Shown here piece after piece: positions 10,665-21,450 of a DNA stretch of 64,000 nt. A model generated the notes under the pieces. It made no database searches. It was not told where the DNA came from and saw only the letters and a list, made by a program, of their open reading frames with translations. Each line of letters begins with the position of its first letter. Position 1 is the first letter of the stretch. The translations under genes were made by a program, and so were the position numbers. Source of the stretch: Mercurialis annua (lineage: Eukaryota > Streptophyta > Magnoliopsida > Malpighiales > Euphorbiaceae). The stretch is from the NCBI RefSeq assembly GCF_937616625.2, contig NC_065575.1, forward strand, positions 9,245,501 through 9,309,500. Reading direction: 5' to 3'.

Positions 10665-13002
10665 TGTAATACCCCAAAATATTTAATTAGCTAATTGGAC
10701 CATGTGTCCAGTCTGGATTCGCCAGAATGGCGAAATCAGAAAGATTTCCGATAAGATTAAGATAAATAAGTTTTAGTAGGTCGGTTTCAGAAAAGATTAT
10801 TGCTGAGAAATTAATATCATATTTCAATTCTAAGAGGAAAAATGGCAAGAAAAGCCCAAAATAGAGTACAGGGACCAAAGTGGTAATTTAGCCACTTTGT
10901 GTCGAAAATGGAAATTTGCAGATTTTGACGGAAAGTATTAATATCGAGCTTCGTATTATTTATCGGATGTAAATAATACGTAACAGTAATAATTTAAGAG
11001 TTTATCGATTTAGTTATGGACTAAATCGAATAAAAGAAAAGTTTAAAGGATAAATGATAGTAAACAAAAAGAACAAGGATCAAAGTGGCACTTTAGCCAA
11101 ATTATATAAGAAATGAGATATGAAAGAAGAGATCAGAAGAAGAGAAAGCTCCAGAACGTTAAAAACCCTCGACCACAATCGTTTCGCCGCCGTTTCGCCG
11201 TTCGACGTCCGATTCGAGTGATTTTCGCGGCGATTTCTTCAGAATCAAATCCTCTATCGATCCTAAGCCTCGTTTCAAGGTAAATTTCAAGAAATTTGGT
11301 TGAAAATTGATATTAAAGGGCTGTTTTGTATTAGGATTGAGTATTGGTTTGAATTCGACGTTTTTGAAGTTATTTTAGCGTTTTAATGAAAACCGAGATG
11401 CGGGTTTCGTATAGTTGGATGTATAGCACGTCGGGATAGCTGAAAAGCCCCGGAAAACGACTTTCCGGGGGGCTGTCATGAGTGTGCGTTCGCACACATT
11501 GAGTGTGCGTTCGCACACTCCCTAAGTTTTAGGGTGTGCGTTCGCACACTCACTGTGTGCGTTCGCACACTACCCTAAATTTGGCAGATTCAAAATCCCA
11601 ACGGTCAGTTTATAGATTTGCCTCTTAGGAACGCGTCTGTCAAATTTCAGCTCGATCTGACGGTTCAATTGGGAGAGATCGTCGTTTTACTAAACAGTGT
11701 CAGTGTGCAGGCAGCACCTGCACATTGTCCTGAAAACTCCTTAAAACTTCATCGAAATGAAACTAAACCTTAAAACTTAAAAGCATTATACGTATAGGAA
11801 TACGAGATTAACGTCTAATCATTAAACGTTAATTATTTATCAGACGTGCCAGCGAGCAGAGAGGTCAGTAGACGTGGGATAGCAAGGGCATATCATTTCA
11901 TCGACCATATTTGTGATTGGATTGCGGTCACTGTGAGTTGCATTTTACTTTCGTGTATTATATATAAAGTTATTTTATATAAATACGTACATTGTTTTTA
12001 CGCATCGCATGTTATATGATTTGATTGAATGTTATACGTTTATTTAATTTCTGTATATAAGAACTAGTATGCGATCCGATGAAACTAGCTACCTATTGGG
12101 TGTCAATAGGCTGTGTGATCACCAGTATCGAGTCAGTCTAGTATGTTTGCATTGAGAAATGACTTGACACATCTGTGAGCTGTTGATGAATATGAAATTT
12201 ACGATTGGGTTATGATTTTGATACGCAGAGTGAACTCGGCTACGGTGTAGCCTGGAAGTCCCCGTATCTAGTGGCTGGACCACCAGCGAGTTGGACTCGC
12301 AATTGATATTTACGATTGGATTGAATGATATATGATTATTCGAGAAATGTGTCGCATGCTAGGGTATTAGTTTCACACGGATCAAATACATGTTTATATG
12401 TTTTATATTATTGTTTTATTGAAATGCTATGCTATGTTTTTATAATAATACCGTTAGTAAACTGCGAACTCACTCAGTATTTTCCCAAATACTGACCCCT
12501 CACCTTTGATGTTTTCAGGTGCTTAGTATGTGGACCTAGCTAGAGGCCAATTTTGAAGTCCAGAAGTCAGCTGTGTAGGTTTAGTTTCTGACTTCTGTAA
12601 ATGCTGCAGTAGTGGTCCCGTGTGACAGAGTCGTAGCCTAGGCAGCAGTACACATTGAGTGTACATATTACTTGCTGCCCAGTTTATATGTTTTTGTAGG
12701 CTACGTGTTTTATATGTTGTGCACGGCACTAGGTGCCAGTGATATGTTGGATACACTAACTGAAGTATATAGTACCGCGAGGCCAGTTCGTACGAGGTAC
12801 GGTAACCAGAGCCCGCGAGGATAACAGAACAGTTAGTGTAAATGTTTGTGTATACATGTTATGTATACTTGCTTCTGTTGCTTTATGTTATTTGTTTATT
12901 ATTTGCGAAAAATTAATAGTGATTTAAGGCTTGCTACGGGTTCCGGAGCTACCACTCCCGTTCCCTAGCGCCGGTTGCGGCTCAATATTTTGGGTCGTGA
13001 CA
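10665..13002 (+). repeat. 5' LTR of element B
   Basis: 2,338 bp, TGTAATACCCC...GGGTCGTGACA, matched almost base for base by 17621-19958. It holds four GTGTGCGTTCGCACAC palindromes at 11482-11570. Short open frames inside both LTRs are identical because the LTRs are identical; they do not look like genes. Confidence 0.97.
11482..11570. repeat. Four 16-bp palindromes at helical spacing in the 5' LTR of B
   Basis: GTGTGCGTTCGCACAC occurs at 11482, 11503, 11534 and 11555, a step of 21, 31 and 21 bp. The copies are identical. The same four stand at 18438, 18459, 18490 and 18511 in the other LTR. Each is a near-perfect dyad (GTGTGCG/CGCACAC), as expected for a dimeric DNA-binding protein or a small hairpin. 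Confidence 0.95.
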
Positions 13003-13006
13003 ATGT

Positions 13007-13018
13007 TGGTATCAGAGC
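13007..13018 (+). other. Primer-binding site of element B (initiator tRNA-Met type)
   Basis: TGGTATCAGAGC starts four bases after the LTR end and is the usual plant complement to the 3' end of initiator methionine tRNA. Confidence 0.9.
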
Positions 13019-13527
13019 AGTTGGTCCAGTTACCACTGCAAGTTTGTTTTGATGATTGTTTGAGAGCAGTTGGTCCAGTTACCACTGCTAGTTTGTTTTG
13101 GATGTCTGTCTGAATTGTGAAACTCTGTCAGTAAGTAAACCTAGGAACTACTGCAGCAAGAGAGTCAAACCTTAGTTGTTTGCATTCATTTGATCTGTGC
13201 ATTAGTAGTATATGGCATAACGCGCGCGAACCAGGACTATTAAGCTAGCAAGTGACTAGTATCTCTTTATACGGATGACTAAGGCAACTAAGTATTTGTT
13301 GCTTATGCTAAGAGATAGAAATGGTTAAATGTTTGCAAATGTGAGCGGCTAAGGCAACTAAGTGTTTATTACTTGTGCAAGGGGTATTCAGTGATTACGT
13401 ATTTGCGAATTACATACAGATTGATTGAATGTTAAATGTTTATAGTACTTTATAAGTTGATATGGAAGTTAAAAGAGGGAAAAGGGGCTCAGATGGTCAG
13501 TGACATTAGGAATTGTTTCTTTTTAGC

Positions 13528-14460
13528 ATGTCTGGGCAAAATGGAGCTCAACTACATGCTGCAGAGAAACAGAAGGAAGCGCCTCCTATGTACCAGAATG
13601 GATTTCATAACGAAGTAGGCGGACCATCTGGAATCCACCAGAATGGATTCCACATAGATATTGGGAGATCATCTGAGATATATCAGAATGGTTTCATGTC
13701 AGTATCAGAAATTGATAGTTCTTCTAGAGTTAGAGGTAGAACCCACTCACCAGGGATAGAGTACAATGAAGAAAGTGAGTAGAATTCCGAGGAGGATCCA
13801 GAGGAGGACTTTGAAGAAGAAGAGTTATCAGATGAGTCAGACATCGAGGAGTATCGGAGTGAACATTTCTAGTCCAATGTGCGGAGATACCACAATTTGA
13901 GAGAAGATGGAGGGCTAGTAAACGGCCATGCACAAGTGGTTTTGAATCAGGTTAGGAGGCAAATGCGCTCCTTTTCTAGAGGAATACTACCAGTGGAACT
14001 GTATTCCTCTGACTTTCTTCGCATGGTAGAAAAAGTTCCAGACCTTAATGAAGATAATAGGACGATTAACCGTAGATACGTTAGGGGTTTGAGACTCGAG
14101 TTTGATGAACTATATGAGTATGTTCACGAACACTTTGGAACGCTCACTATGATGGCCCGTAAGATCGAGGCTGACCACGAGTGGGATGGCAATCCTGTTC
14201 GACCCTACTTTTTCAGACGTGCGTTCAATCCAGATTATTCTAGTCGATCCTCTGGTATTAGGACTAACCCCCACTCCGTGCATAGAGGCGGAGGCAACTC
14301 CAGTAGAAGAGTTAAGGGTCGACACACTGGTATAGTTATTAGGAAACCTAGCGTTCCGCATCAGGCACCCTTAGGTATAAATGATCAATATGTTTTGAGT
14401 ATTTGTGTTTATATGTTGCATTGTTGTGTATATGTTTACTGCATGCATGATAGAGCATAA
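13528..14460 (+). pseudogene. Broken gag of element B
   Basis: One reading frame runs from the ATG at 13528 to 14460 with two in-frame TAG stops, at 13780-13782 and 13870-13872. The N-terminal part has three spaced copies of a Y/H-Q-N-G-F motif (about every 15-16 residues), the middle is acidic, and the part after the second stop (VEKVPDLNED, YVRGLRLEFDELYEYVHEH) resembles the C-terminal capsid region of Tekay/Del Gag. The zinc knuckle is missing, so even without the stops the product would be a partial Gag. The last 30 or so codons look non-homologous. Confidence 0.75.
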
Positions 14461-17400
14461 CGAGTAGAATGTACCTATAGGATAATACCTCAGATAGGTA
14501 GGGCCTATAGGAAGCGATATTGATAAACACGTGCTTAAGAAATGAATATATAAACATAATTTACAAAAACAATAATATAATAAACGATAAATAATACATT
14601 TATCGCGAACGTAATTCCTGTATTACGTTCTAGAAGTTGTGTAGAAAGAGATGGGTTACCAACAGGGAATCGATGTGAAACATCGGTACCTGCGTTTGTA
14701 TAGGACATGGTACAGAGTGCTAAAGAAGTGGTTGTGGTGATTACAGCAGTAGAAAATGTTGAATTAAATTAAGTTATCGGAGATATGGAGAAAGAATTGA
14801 TGTGATATGAGAATAGTCAGGAAAATGACAGAAGGTGACAGCAATACAAAAATTTGAAATGTACCCAATAATAATAAAGAAAGCCGTTAATAGTCGCAGA
14901 GTGTACAATCTGGAGTAAACTTATGTTTTATGAAAAGTATGAAGAATTCTTAAGATTTTTCAAAGTACGATTGTGCTCAGACATCGCATATGACATTGCA
15001 TAATCACGATAGGAATGCATAAGAAAATGATTTTCGAAATGTAGATCATGCATCATATCTTTACAATGATAAAGAAAAATGCGATTTTGATCAACTCTTT
15101 GGTGATGAGAGGTGTCATCACTCTGAGCTACAATTGTACTAATGATTTCAAACGATTTATGAAAAGTGGTTTAAAAGAGCTGGCCAGCCAAAGGATGTTT
15201 TGAAATCTTTTGTTTAGTAAGTGAACTCAGATGTGAAACTCTGCGACGGATAATAAAATGTTCTTAGTAAATAAGAATAAAACTTAAAAGCAAATCCCAA
15301 TAACAGAATAAAGCCCTGTTAATGATAATTGCAATAATGTTAAGGGAGCTACAGTGAAATATGAACGAGGAGTTATTGCCGGAGAGCGAACACAGTCAAG
15401 ATACAATGCGCTGGCAATATTTAAGGATATAGTAATTATCCTTATGATAAAATAAAGGATGAAATGACGGAGAGTCATGTTAGACGAAAGAAACGTAACA
15501 AATACGCAAGGATGAAGAGTATAAGGATTATTTCTATGGTGAAATAAGTAACGTAGCGAACGAGAATTATACTAGAGAAAGGAAATTGAGAGTATAAGGG
15601 ACGAGAAGACGATAATATGAGTGATGAACCTCAAGTGATATTAAAAGGATATATAACCTTATCAATATCAGTGTTCGAAGATACAGAAATAGAAAGAGAA
15701 AGGATACGAAATGATGAAGCAGACGATTTCGCAAAATGTGAAGGTGATTTTGCAAGATATGAAAGTTAGAAATTTGATAGATCAAGAGAGATAATGATGC
15801 TATATGACTGATATTAAGTGAAGTCACTAATATCAGCATTAAAAGTTATAAGATGTGTTAACAGAAAGGAGAAAAGTTAAATTGTAAAATTCTAGTATAA
15901 GGAGAAAGGCACACGTATAGGCATACGTGTCAGTAAATGTAAGAATTGTGGATAATATGAACGAAAGTATAATGAGGAAACTCATATACCCTTAAGATTC
16001 AGTAAGATAAATAGAGAAGTGGAAAGTTCTAGAGATATATCAGAAGGATTATCAGAATAGAACGGCAGTAGCAGAGCAATTATAAATGAAGGAAAGACGT
16101 AACGGATACAGTAAGTAAAGGATAGGATGATATTTCGTTGCTATTGGACAGGTAGAAGTGAACTGTATCTAAGAAGCCACGGTGTCATAAGAACGAGAGA
16201 TGATACTAGTACAGAGAAAATAAGTTGTTTAAAAGATAACTAGAGTCTGGACATAAATGCTGAAGAAGCATAAGGTATATAGGACAATAAAAACTGAACT
16301 ATTCCCTAATTATGGGAAACACAAAGTCTAGTACAATCTAAAATGTTAAGAATAAGCGGAAAACACTTCAAGAAGAAGATGAAAAACATAATAAGGACAA
16401 ACTAAGAAATGATCGTAATTAGTATTGAGATGATACCTTGAAGAATGAGAATAAAATTACGAAGCTATTTGAAAGTAAGAAGAAGAAGTATAAGACGAGA
16501 GAGGAAGTTGATTATATAGTAGGAAGGAATGACGATTAAGGAAATAAGTAAGTTATTAAGGATCTACTGAATCCGTTTCGGATGAAAGTTAAAAATGAAG
16601 TTAAGCGAAGATTAGTCAAGAAGAAGGATTCTTAAGAAATTTAAATGTTAAAGGAACATATGAGGTTCTTATGAGGTCAACGTGAATAAGGAATAGTGAC
16701 GTAAAGGAAGAACAATTTTGACAGACCAGTCAATAAGAAACTTGAGACGACCTCTAAAGTAGCAATTAGAGGGAAGTGAAAAGGATAAGAATTCGAATAA
16801 TATTAGTAATCAAGGGCAACTGTATAAGCCATACAATCAAAAGTTACGTGAAATGAAACGTTTAAGATAATGATGAAGGATGAAGGATCACGACCAACGG
16901 AGCGACATGAAGTTCACAATAGCTTAAAAAAAAAAGCAAAGAAAGGAGAAGTTGAAGAAAGTAAAGGAAGTATCAGGCTTAGTTACGTTAAGAGACGGAG
17001 AGGGTGTCAGACATAGTGCAAGTTGAAAAAGATTAGCTAATAAGAAAGGAGATGTCAGATGACAGTAGAGAGAAGTAAGAAACGACGATAACCAGTTAAG
17101 GAAGAAAGATGATATCGTCAGATGATAGCAAAGATTAAAAGTCGTAGATTGTGCTTATAAAAGGAAATACTCATAGAAGTACGAATGAAATAAGTACGTC
17201 ATTAAAGGTGTAATCGATACGTCGTGACTATTCACGTATAAAAGAGACAAGTAGCGACTCGATGACGATTAAGAATGAGACAATAAAGTTGGAAAGTATC
17301 AAGTGAGGATTAATCAACGCTAATGATGATCAGGAAGATCACGACCAGTTGTAGATGACGAAAAGATAACAGATGAGACGAAGGTACCAGTAAGAGAATT

Positions 17401-17607
17401 CTCAACGATTTAACAGCAAGCAACTATCAAGAGTTGAATAGACAATCGATTAGCAACAAGTATGAAGTTATAGCTGTGCATGGAAAACTAATAGTTTCAG
17501 TAAAAGAAAAAGCTACGACTAACGCGTAGCAATGAACATCAAGAGAAGGATAAGGACAATTTTAAGATCCCAAGAAGTTTTATGAAAATTCGAGGACGAA
17601 TTTTTAT
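14461..17607 (+). other. Purine-rich, non-coding interior of element B
   Basis: About 3.1 kb with a strong excess of A and G on the plus strand and stops in every frame. No pol motif (YVDD, DSG, HHCC) is visible. This is where a complete Tekay-type element would carry pol. It may be a heavily decayed pol or unrelated filler; the strand bias is its main visible trait. Confidence 0.7.
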
Positions 17608-17620
17608 AAGGGGGGAAGAA
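17608..17620 (+). other. Polypurine tract of element B
   Basis: AAGGGGGGAAGAA lies immediately before the 3' LTR. Confidence 0.9.
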
Positions 17621-19958
17621 TGTAATACCCCAAAATATTTAATTAGCTAATTGGACCATGTGTCCAGTCTGGATTCGCCAGAATGGCGAAATCAGAAAGA
17701 TTTCCGATAAGATTAAGATAAATAAGTTTTAGTAGGTCGGTTTCAGAAAAGATTATTGCTGAGAAATTAATATCATATTTCAATTCTAAGAGGAAAAATG
17801 GCAAGAAAAGCCCAAAATAGAGTACAGGGACCAAAGTGGTAATTTAGCCACTTTGTGTCGAAAATGGAAATTTGCAGATTTTGACGGAAAGTATTAATAT
17901 CGAGCTTCGTATTATTTATCGGATGTAAATAATACGTAACAGTAATAATTTAAGAGTTTATCGATTTAGTTATGGACTAAATCGAATAAAAGAAAAGTTT
18001 AAAGGATAAATGATAGTAAACAAAAAGAACAAGGATCAAAGTGGCACTTTAGCCAAATTATATAAGAAATGAGATATGAAAGAAGAGATCAGAAGAAGAG
18101 AAAGCTCCAGAACGTTAAAAACCCTCGACCACAATCGTTTCGCCGCCGTTTCGCCGTTCGACGTCCGATTCGAGTGATTTTCGCGGCGATTTCTTCAGAA
18201 TCAAATCCTCTATCGATCCTAAGCCTCGTTTCAAGGTAAATTTCAAGAAATTTGGTTGAAAATTGATATTAAAGGGCTGTTTTGTATTAGGATTGAGTAT
18301 TGGTTTGAATTCGACGTTTTTGAAGTTATTTTAGCGTTTTAATGAAAACCGAGATGCGGGTTTCGTATAGTTGGATGTATAGCACGTCGGGATAGCTGAA
18401 AAGCCCCGGAAAACGACTTTCCGGGGGGCTGTCATGAGTGTGCGTTCGCACACATTGAGTGTGCGTTCGCACACTCCCTAAGTTTTAGGGTGTGCGTTCG
18501 CACACTCACTGTGTGCGTTCGCACACTACCCTAAATTTGGCAGATTCAAAATCCCAACGGTCAGTTTATAGATTTGCCTCTTAGGAACGCGTCTGTCAAA
18601 TTTCAGCTCGATCTGACGGTTCAATTGAGAGAGATCGTCGTTTTACTAAACAGTGTCAGTGTGCAGGCAGCACCTGCACATTGTCCTGAAAACTCCTTAA
18701 AACTTCATCGAAATGAAACTAAACCTTAAAACTTAAAAGCATTATACGTATAGGAATACGAGATTAACGTCTAATCATTAAACGTTAATTATTTATCAGA
18801 CGTGCCAGCGAGCAGAGAGGTCAGTAGACGTGGGATAGCAAGGGCATATCATTTCATCGACCATATTTGTGATTGGATTGCGGTCACTGTGAGTTGCATT
18901 TTACTTTCGTGTATTATATATAAAGTTATTTTATATAAATACGTACATTGTTTTTACGCATCGCATGTTATATGATTTGATTGAATGTTATACGTTTATT
19001 TAATTTCTGTATATAAGAACTAGTATGCGATCCGATGAAACTAGCTACCTATTGGGTGTCAATAGGCTGTGTGATCACCAGTATCGAGTCAGTCTAGTAT
19101 GTTTGCATTGAGAAATGACTTGACACATCTGTGAGCTGTTGATGAATATGAAATTTACGATTGGGTTATGATTTTGATACGCAGAGTGAACTCGGCTACG
19201 GTGTAGCCTGGAAGTCCCCGTATCTAGTGGCTGGACCACCAGCGAGTTGGACTCGCAATTGATATTTACGATTGGATTGAATGATATATGATTATTCGAG
19301 AAATGTGTCGCATGCTAGGGTATTAGTTTCACACGGATCAAATACATGTTTATATGTTTTATATTATTGTTTTATTGAAATGCTATGCTATGTTTTTATA
19401 ATAATACCGTTAGTAAACTGCGAACTCACTCAGTATTTTCCCAAATACTGACCCCTCACCTTTGATGTTTTCAGGTGCTTAGTATGTGGACCTAGCTAGA
19501 GGCCAATTTTGAAGTCCAGAAGTCAGCTGTGTAGGTTTAGTTTCTGACTTCTGTAAATGCTGCAGTAGTGGTCCCGTGTGACAGAGTCGTAGCCTAGGCA
19601 GCAGTACACATTGAGTGTACATATTACTTGCTGCCCAGTTTATATGTTTTTGTAGGCTACGTGTTTTATATGTTGTGCACGGCACTAGGTGCCAGTGATA
19701 TGTTGGATACACTAACTGAAGTATATAGTACCGCGAGGCCAGTTCGTACGAGGTACGGTAACCAGAGCCCGCGAGGATAACAGAACAGTTAGTGTAAATG
19801 TTTGTGTATACATGTTATGTATACTTGCTTCTGTTGCTTTATGTTATTTGTTTATTATTTGCGAAAAATTAATAGTGATTTAAGGCTTGCTACGGGTTCC
19901 GGAGCTACCACTCCCGTTCCCTAGCGCCGGTTGCGGCTCAATATTTTGGGTCGTGACA
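17621..19958 (+). repeat. 3' LTR of element B
   Basis: 2,338 bp, the same length as the 5' LTR, with one substitution seen by eye. The four palindromes recur at 18438-18526. Confidence 0.97.
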
Positions 19959-19963
19959 GTATT

Positions 19964-21056
19964 TTTCTAACTTTTGTTGTTATGTTTTTGTTTTGTAGGA
20001 TGTCGACTTCTCTTGAACATTTGCTTGACAATTTTCATGTCGATATGACTGTAGATATGGGCGAGGTCACTAGCGGCGTTCCTAATCCTTCTACGATCGC
20101 CGTGCCGAATCCGTCGCCTGATTCGGTGGGTCTTGATCCTGCTTCTGGCGATCAAGTTCCTGCTGCGACTTCTGAGTCGCCTCTGCTTCCTTCGAAGGAA
20201 TCAGTTCCTTCTCTGAAGGAGTTGCCTACCGCCGGCAAGAAGCGTCCTGCTGAGGACCAAGCTGGGGCTTTTTCCAAGCGTCCCAAGAAGAAGAAATCTT
20301 CTGGGGTGTCTGTCGAGGAGGCACCTCGGTTTGCAGCTTGGGCGGACGCACAAAATCCGCCTCGACTTTCAAACGTCGCCATTCTTCATGCTTGCATGGA
20401 GAATATTATGATAAAAGAGGACATTGAGTCCATTGATCGCGAACATGGCGATAGTTTGGCTGAGTTCGCCTGTCTCGGCGGTTTTTCGGTATGTTTTTCT
20501 TCTTTTATTTTATATTATGATTTGCTTCTATATTTTTCTTATTTGTTGCTTTCTTTCGCAGGTGGTCCAGTCCATCGCTGTTTTGGAGCGCCGCCGAAGG
20601 GATGCGGTGGATCAATTGAAGAAGCTTCAGAAGGATTCTGAATCCTGGCTCTCCGAAAAACAAAAGATGGAGGAGGAGGCTGGCGAGGCGACTGGTCTGA
20701 TCCAACAGCTGAGGTCCTCCGTATCTACCAAGACTCGGGAGATTTCTGCCTTAGAGGCTCGGGTTCGAACTTTGTCCGATGAAGTCGAGTCTCTAAAGTC
20801 TTCTTCAGATGCTCTCACTAAGGAAAGGGATGATCTGAAGAAAGAAGAGGGGCGTCTCCGCCGGCGTTTGGGTGACTCTGGGAGCTTTTATTCCCAAGTC
20901 ATGACTCAATACCGGTTGGCGATCGGGGCAAAGCTGCGGGAGCAGAATCCTGGCGTCGATCTTTCTGGAGTCAATCAGTTGGATCCTGTTTCTTTGGCGA
21001 AGGAGGTGAAGGCGAAGCTTGATAAGCAGAAACAAGATGCTCTGAAGAAAGCTTAA
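19964..21056 (+). CDS. Antisense gene of element A, C-terminal coiled-coil part (two exons)
   Basis: The frame with ATG at 20000 is open to 20488. A 73-bp GT-AG intron (20489-20561, gtatgttt...tttcgcag, T-rich) must be removed to join it to the frame 20562-21056; 73 is not a multiple of three. The first exon is Pro/Ser-rich with a basic patch (KRPKKKKSS, a likely nuclear signal). The second exon is a long heptad-like coiled coil rich in E, K, R and L from about VVQSIAVLERRRRDA onward. If element B is taken out, the frame of 9966-10664 continues in phase across 19964 to this ATG, although a T-rich stretch with a CTAAC and TTTTGTAG just before the ATG could be an intron end. Its 3' end faces the 3' end of pol, 395 bp away. 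Confidence 0.7.
20489..20561 (+). other. Intron in the antisense gene of element A
   Basis: GTATGT donor, T-rich body and TTTCGCAG acceptor, phase 0. Its 73-bp length shifts the frame unless spliced, and the coiled-coil frame opens exactly at the acceptor. It runs antisense to the element's genomic transcript, so retrotransposition would not remove it. Confidence 0.75.
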
Positions 21057-21450
21057 TTTTTATTTTCTTCTTTTTGTATTTTTTGTTTTTGTCTATTTTT
21101 TGCTTTTGTCTTCTTTTTGTATTGGATCGTAGGCGGATCCTTTGTAATTTTGCTCTGTGAATATAATGATCTTTTGACCATTGCTTTTCTTTAGTTGTAG
21201 AGTTAATCTAAACTCGTTTGTTATTTTGAGAAGTTAATCTAAACTTCTGCTGTTGTGATTTATTTATAGGTCCGAACGGATCCTTTTATTTATTTGACTC
21301 AGACGAGTCTAAATTGTTTTTAACTAAGATTCGAACGATTCTTGTTAAATTGTATATATTAGGTCTCGAGCGAGCCTATAAAATTTGCTTCTTATCGCCA
21401 AATCGCCTTTTTATTTCAAAAATGGAAATAAGTACATGCCATGAATTAAT

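Larger units (their letters stand above)
10665..19958 (+). mobile_element. Element B: non-autonomous Ty3/gypsy (Tekay/Del-like) LTR retrotransposon nested in A
   Basis: Two 2,338-bp LTRs (10665-13002, 17621-19958) start TGTAATACCCC and end GGGTCGTGACA. The 5-bp duplication GTATT flanks them (10660-10664, 19959-19963). A tRNA-Met-type PBS follows the left LTR and a PPT precedes the right one. Only a broken gag is present in the 4.6-kb interior; protease, RT, RNase H and integrase are absent. The phrase AATTCGAGGACGAATTTTTAT before the PPT (AATTCGAGGACGAA) is typical of the 3' end of Tekay/Del chromoviruses. I found a single difference between the LTRs (G at about 11671 against A at about 18627), so the insertion is very recent. 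It must have been mobilised in trans. Confidence 0.95.

Noticed and set aside
11482..11570. Regularly spaced identical repeats that resemble a CRISPR array
   Set aside because: Only four 16-bp palindromes with 5- and 15-bp spacers, inside a plant LTR and repeated in the partner LTR; no cas genes and a eukaryotic context.
10665..13002. Short open frames in the LTR of B (for example 10687-10878 and 12523-12756, minus strand)
   Set aside because: They recur exactly in the second LTR only because the LTRs are identical; no start context, motif or coding bias.
10660..19998. An intron from 10660 to 19998 in the antisense gene, with element B inside it
   Set aside because: The splice signals look plausible but joining there breaks the reading frame of the downstream part, and without B the intron would be only about 40 bp.
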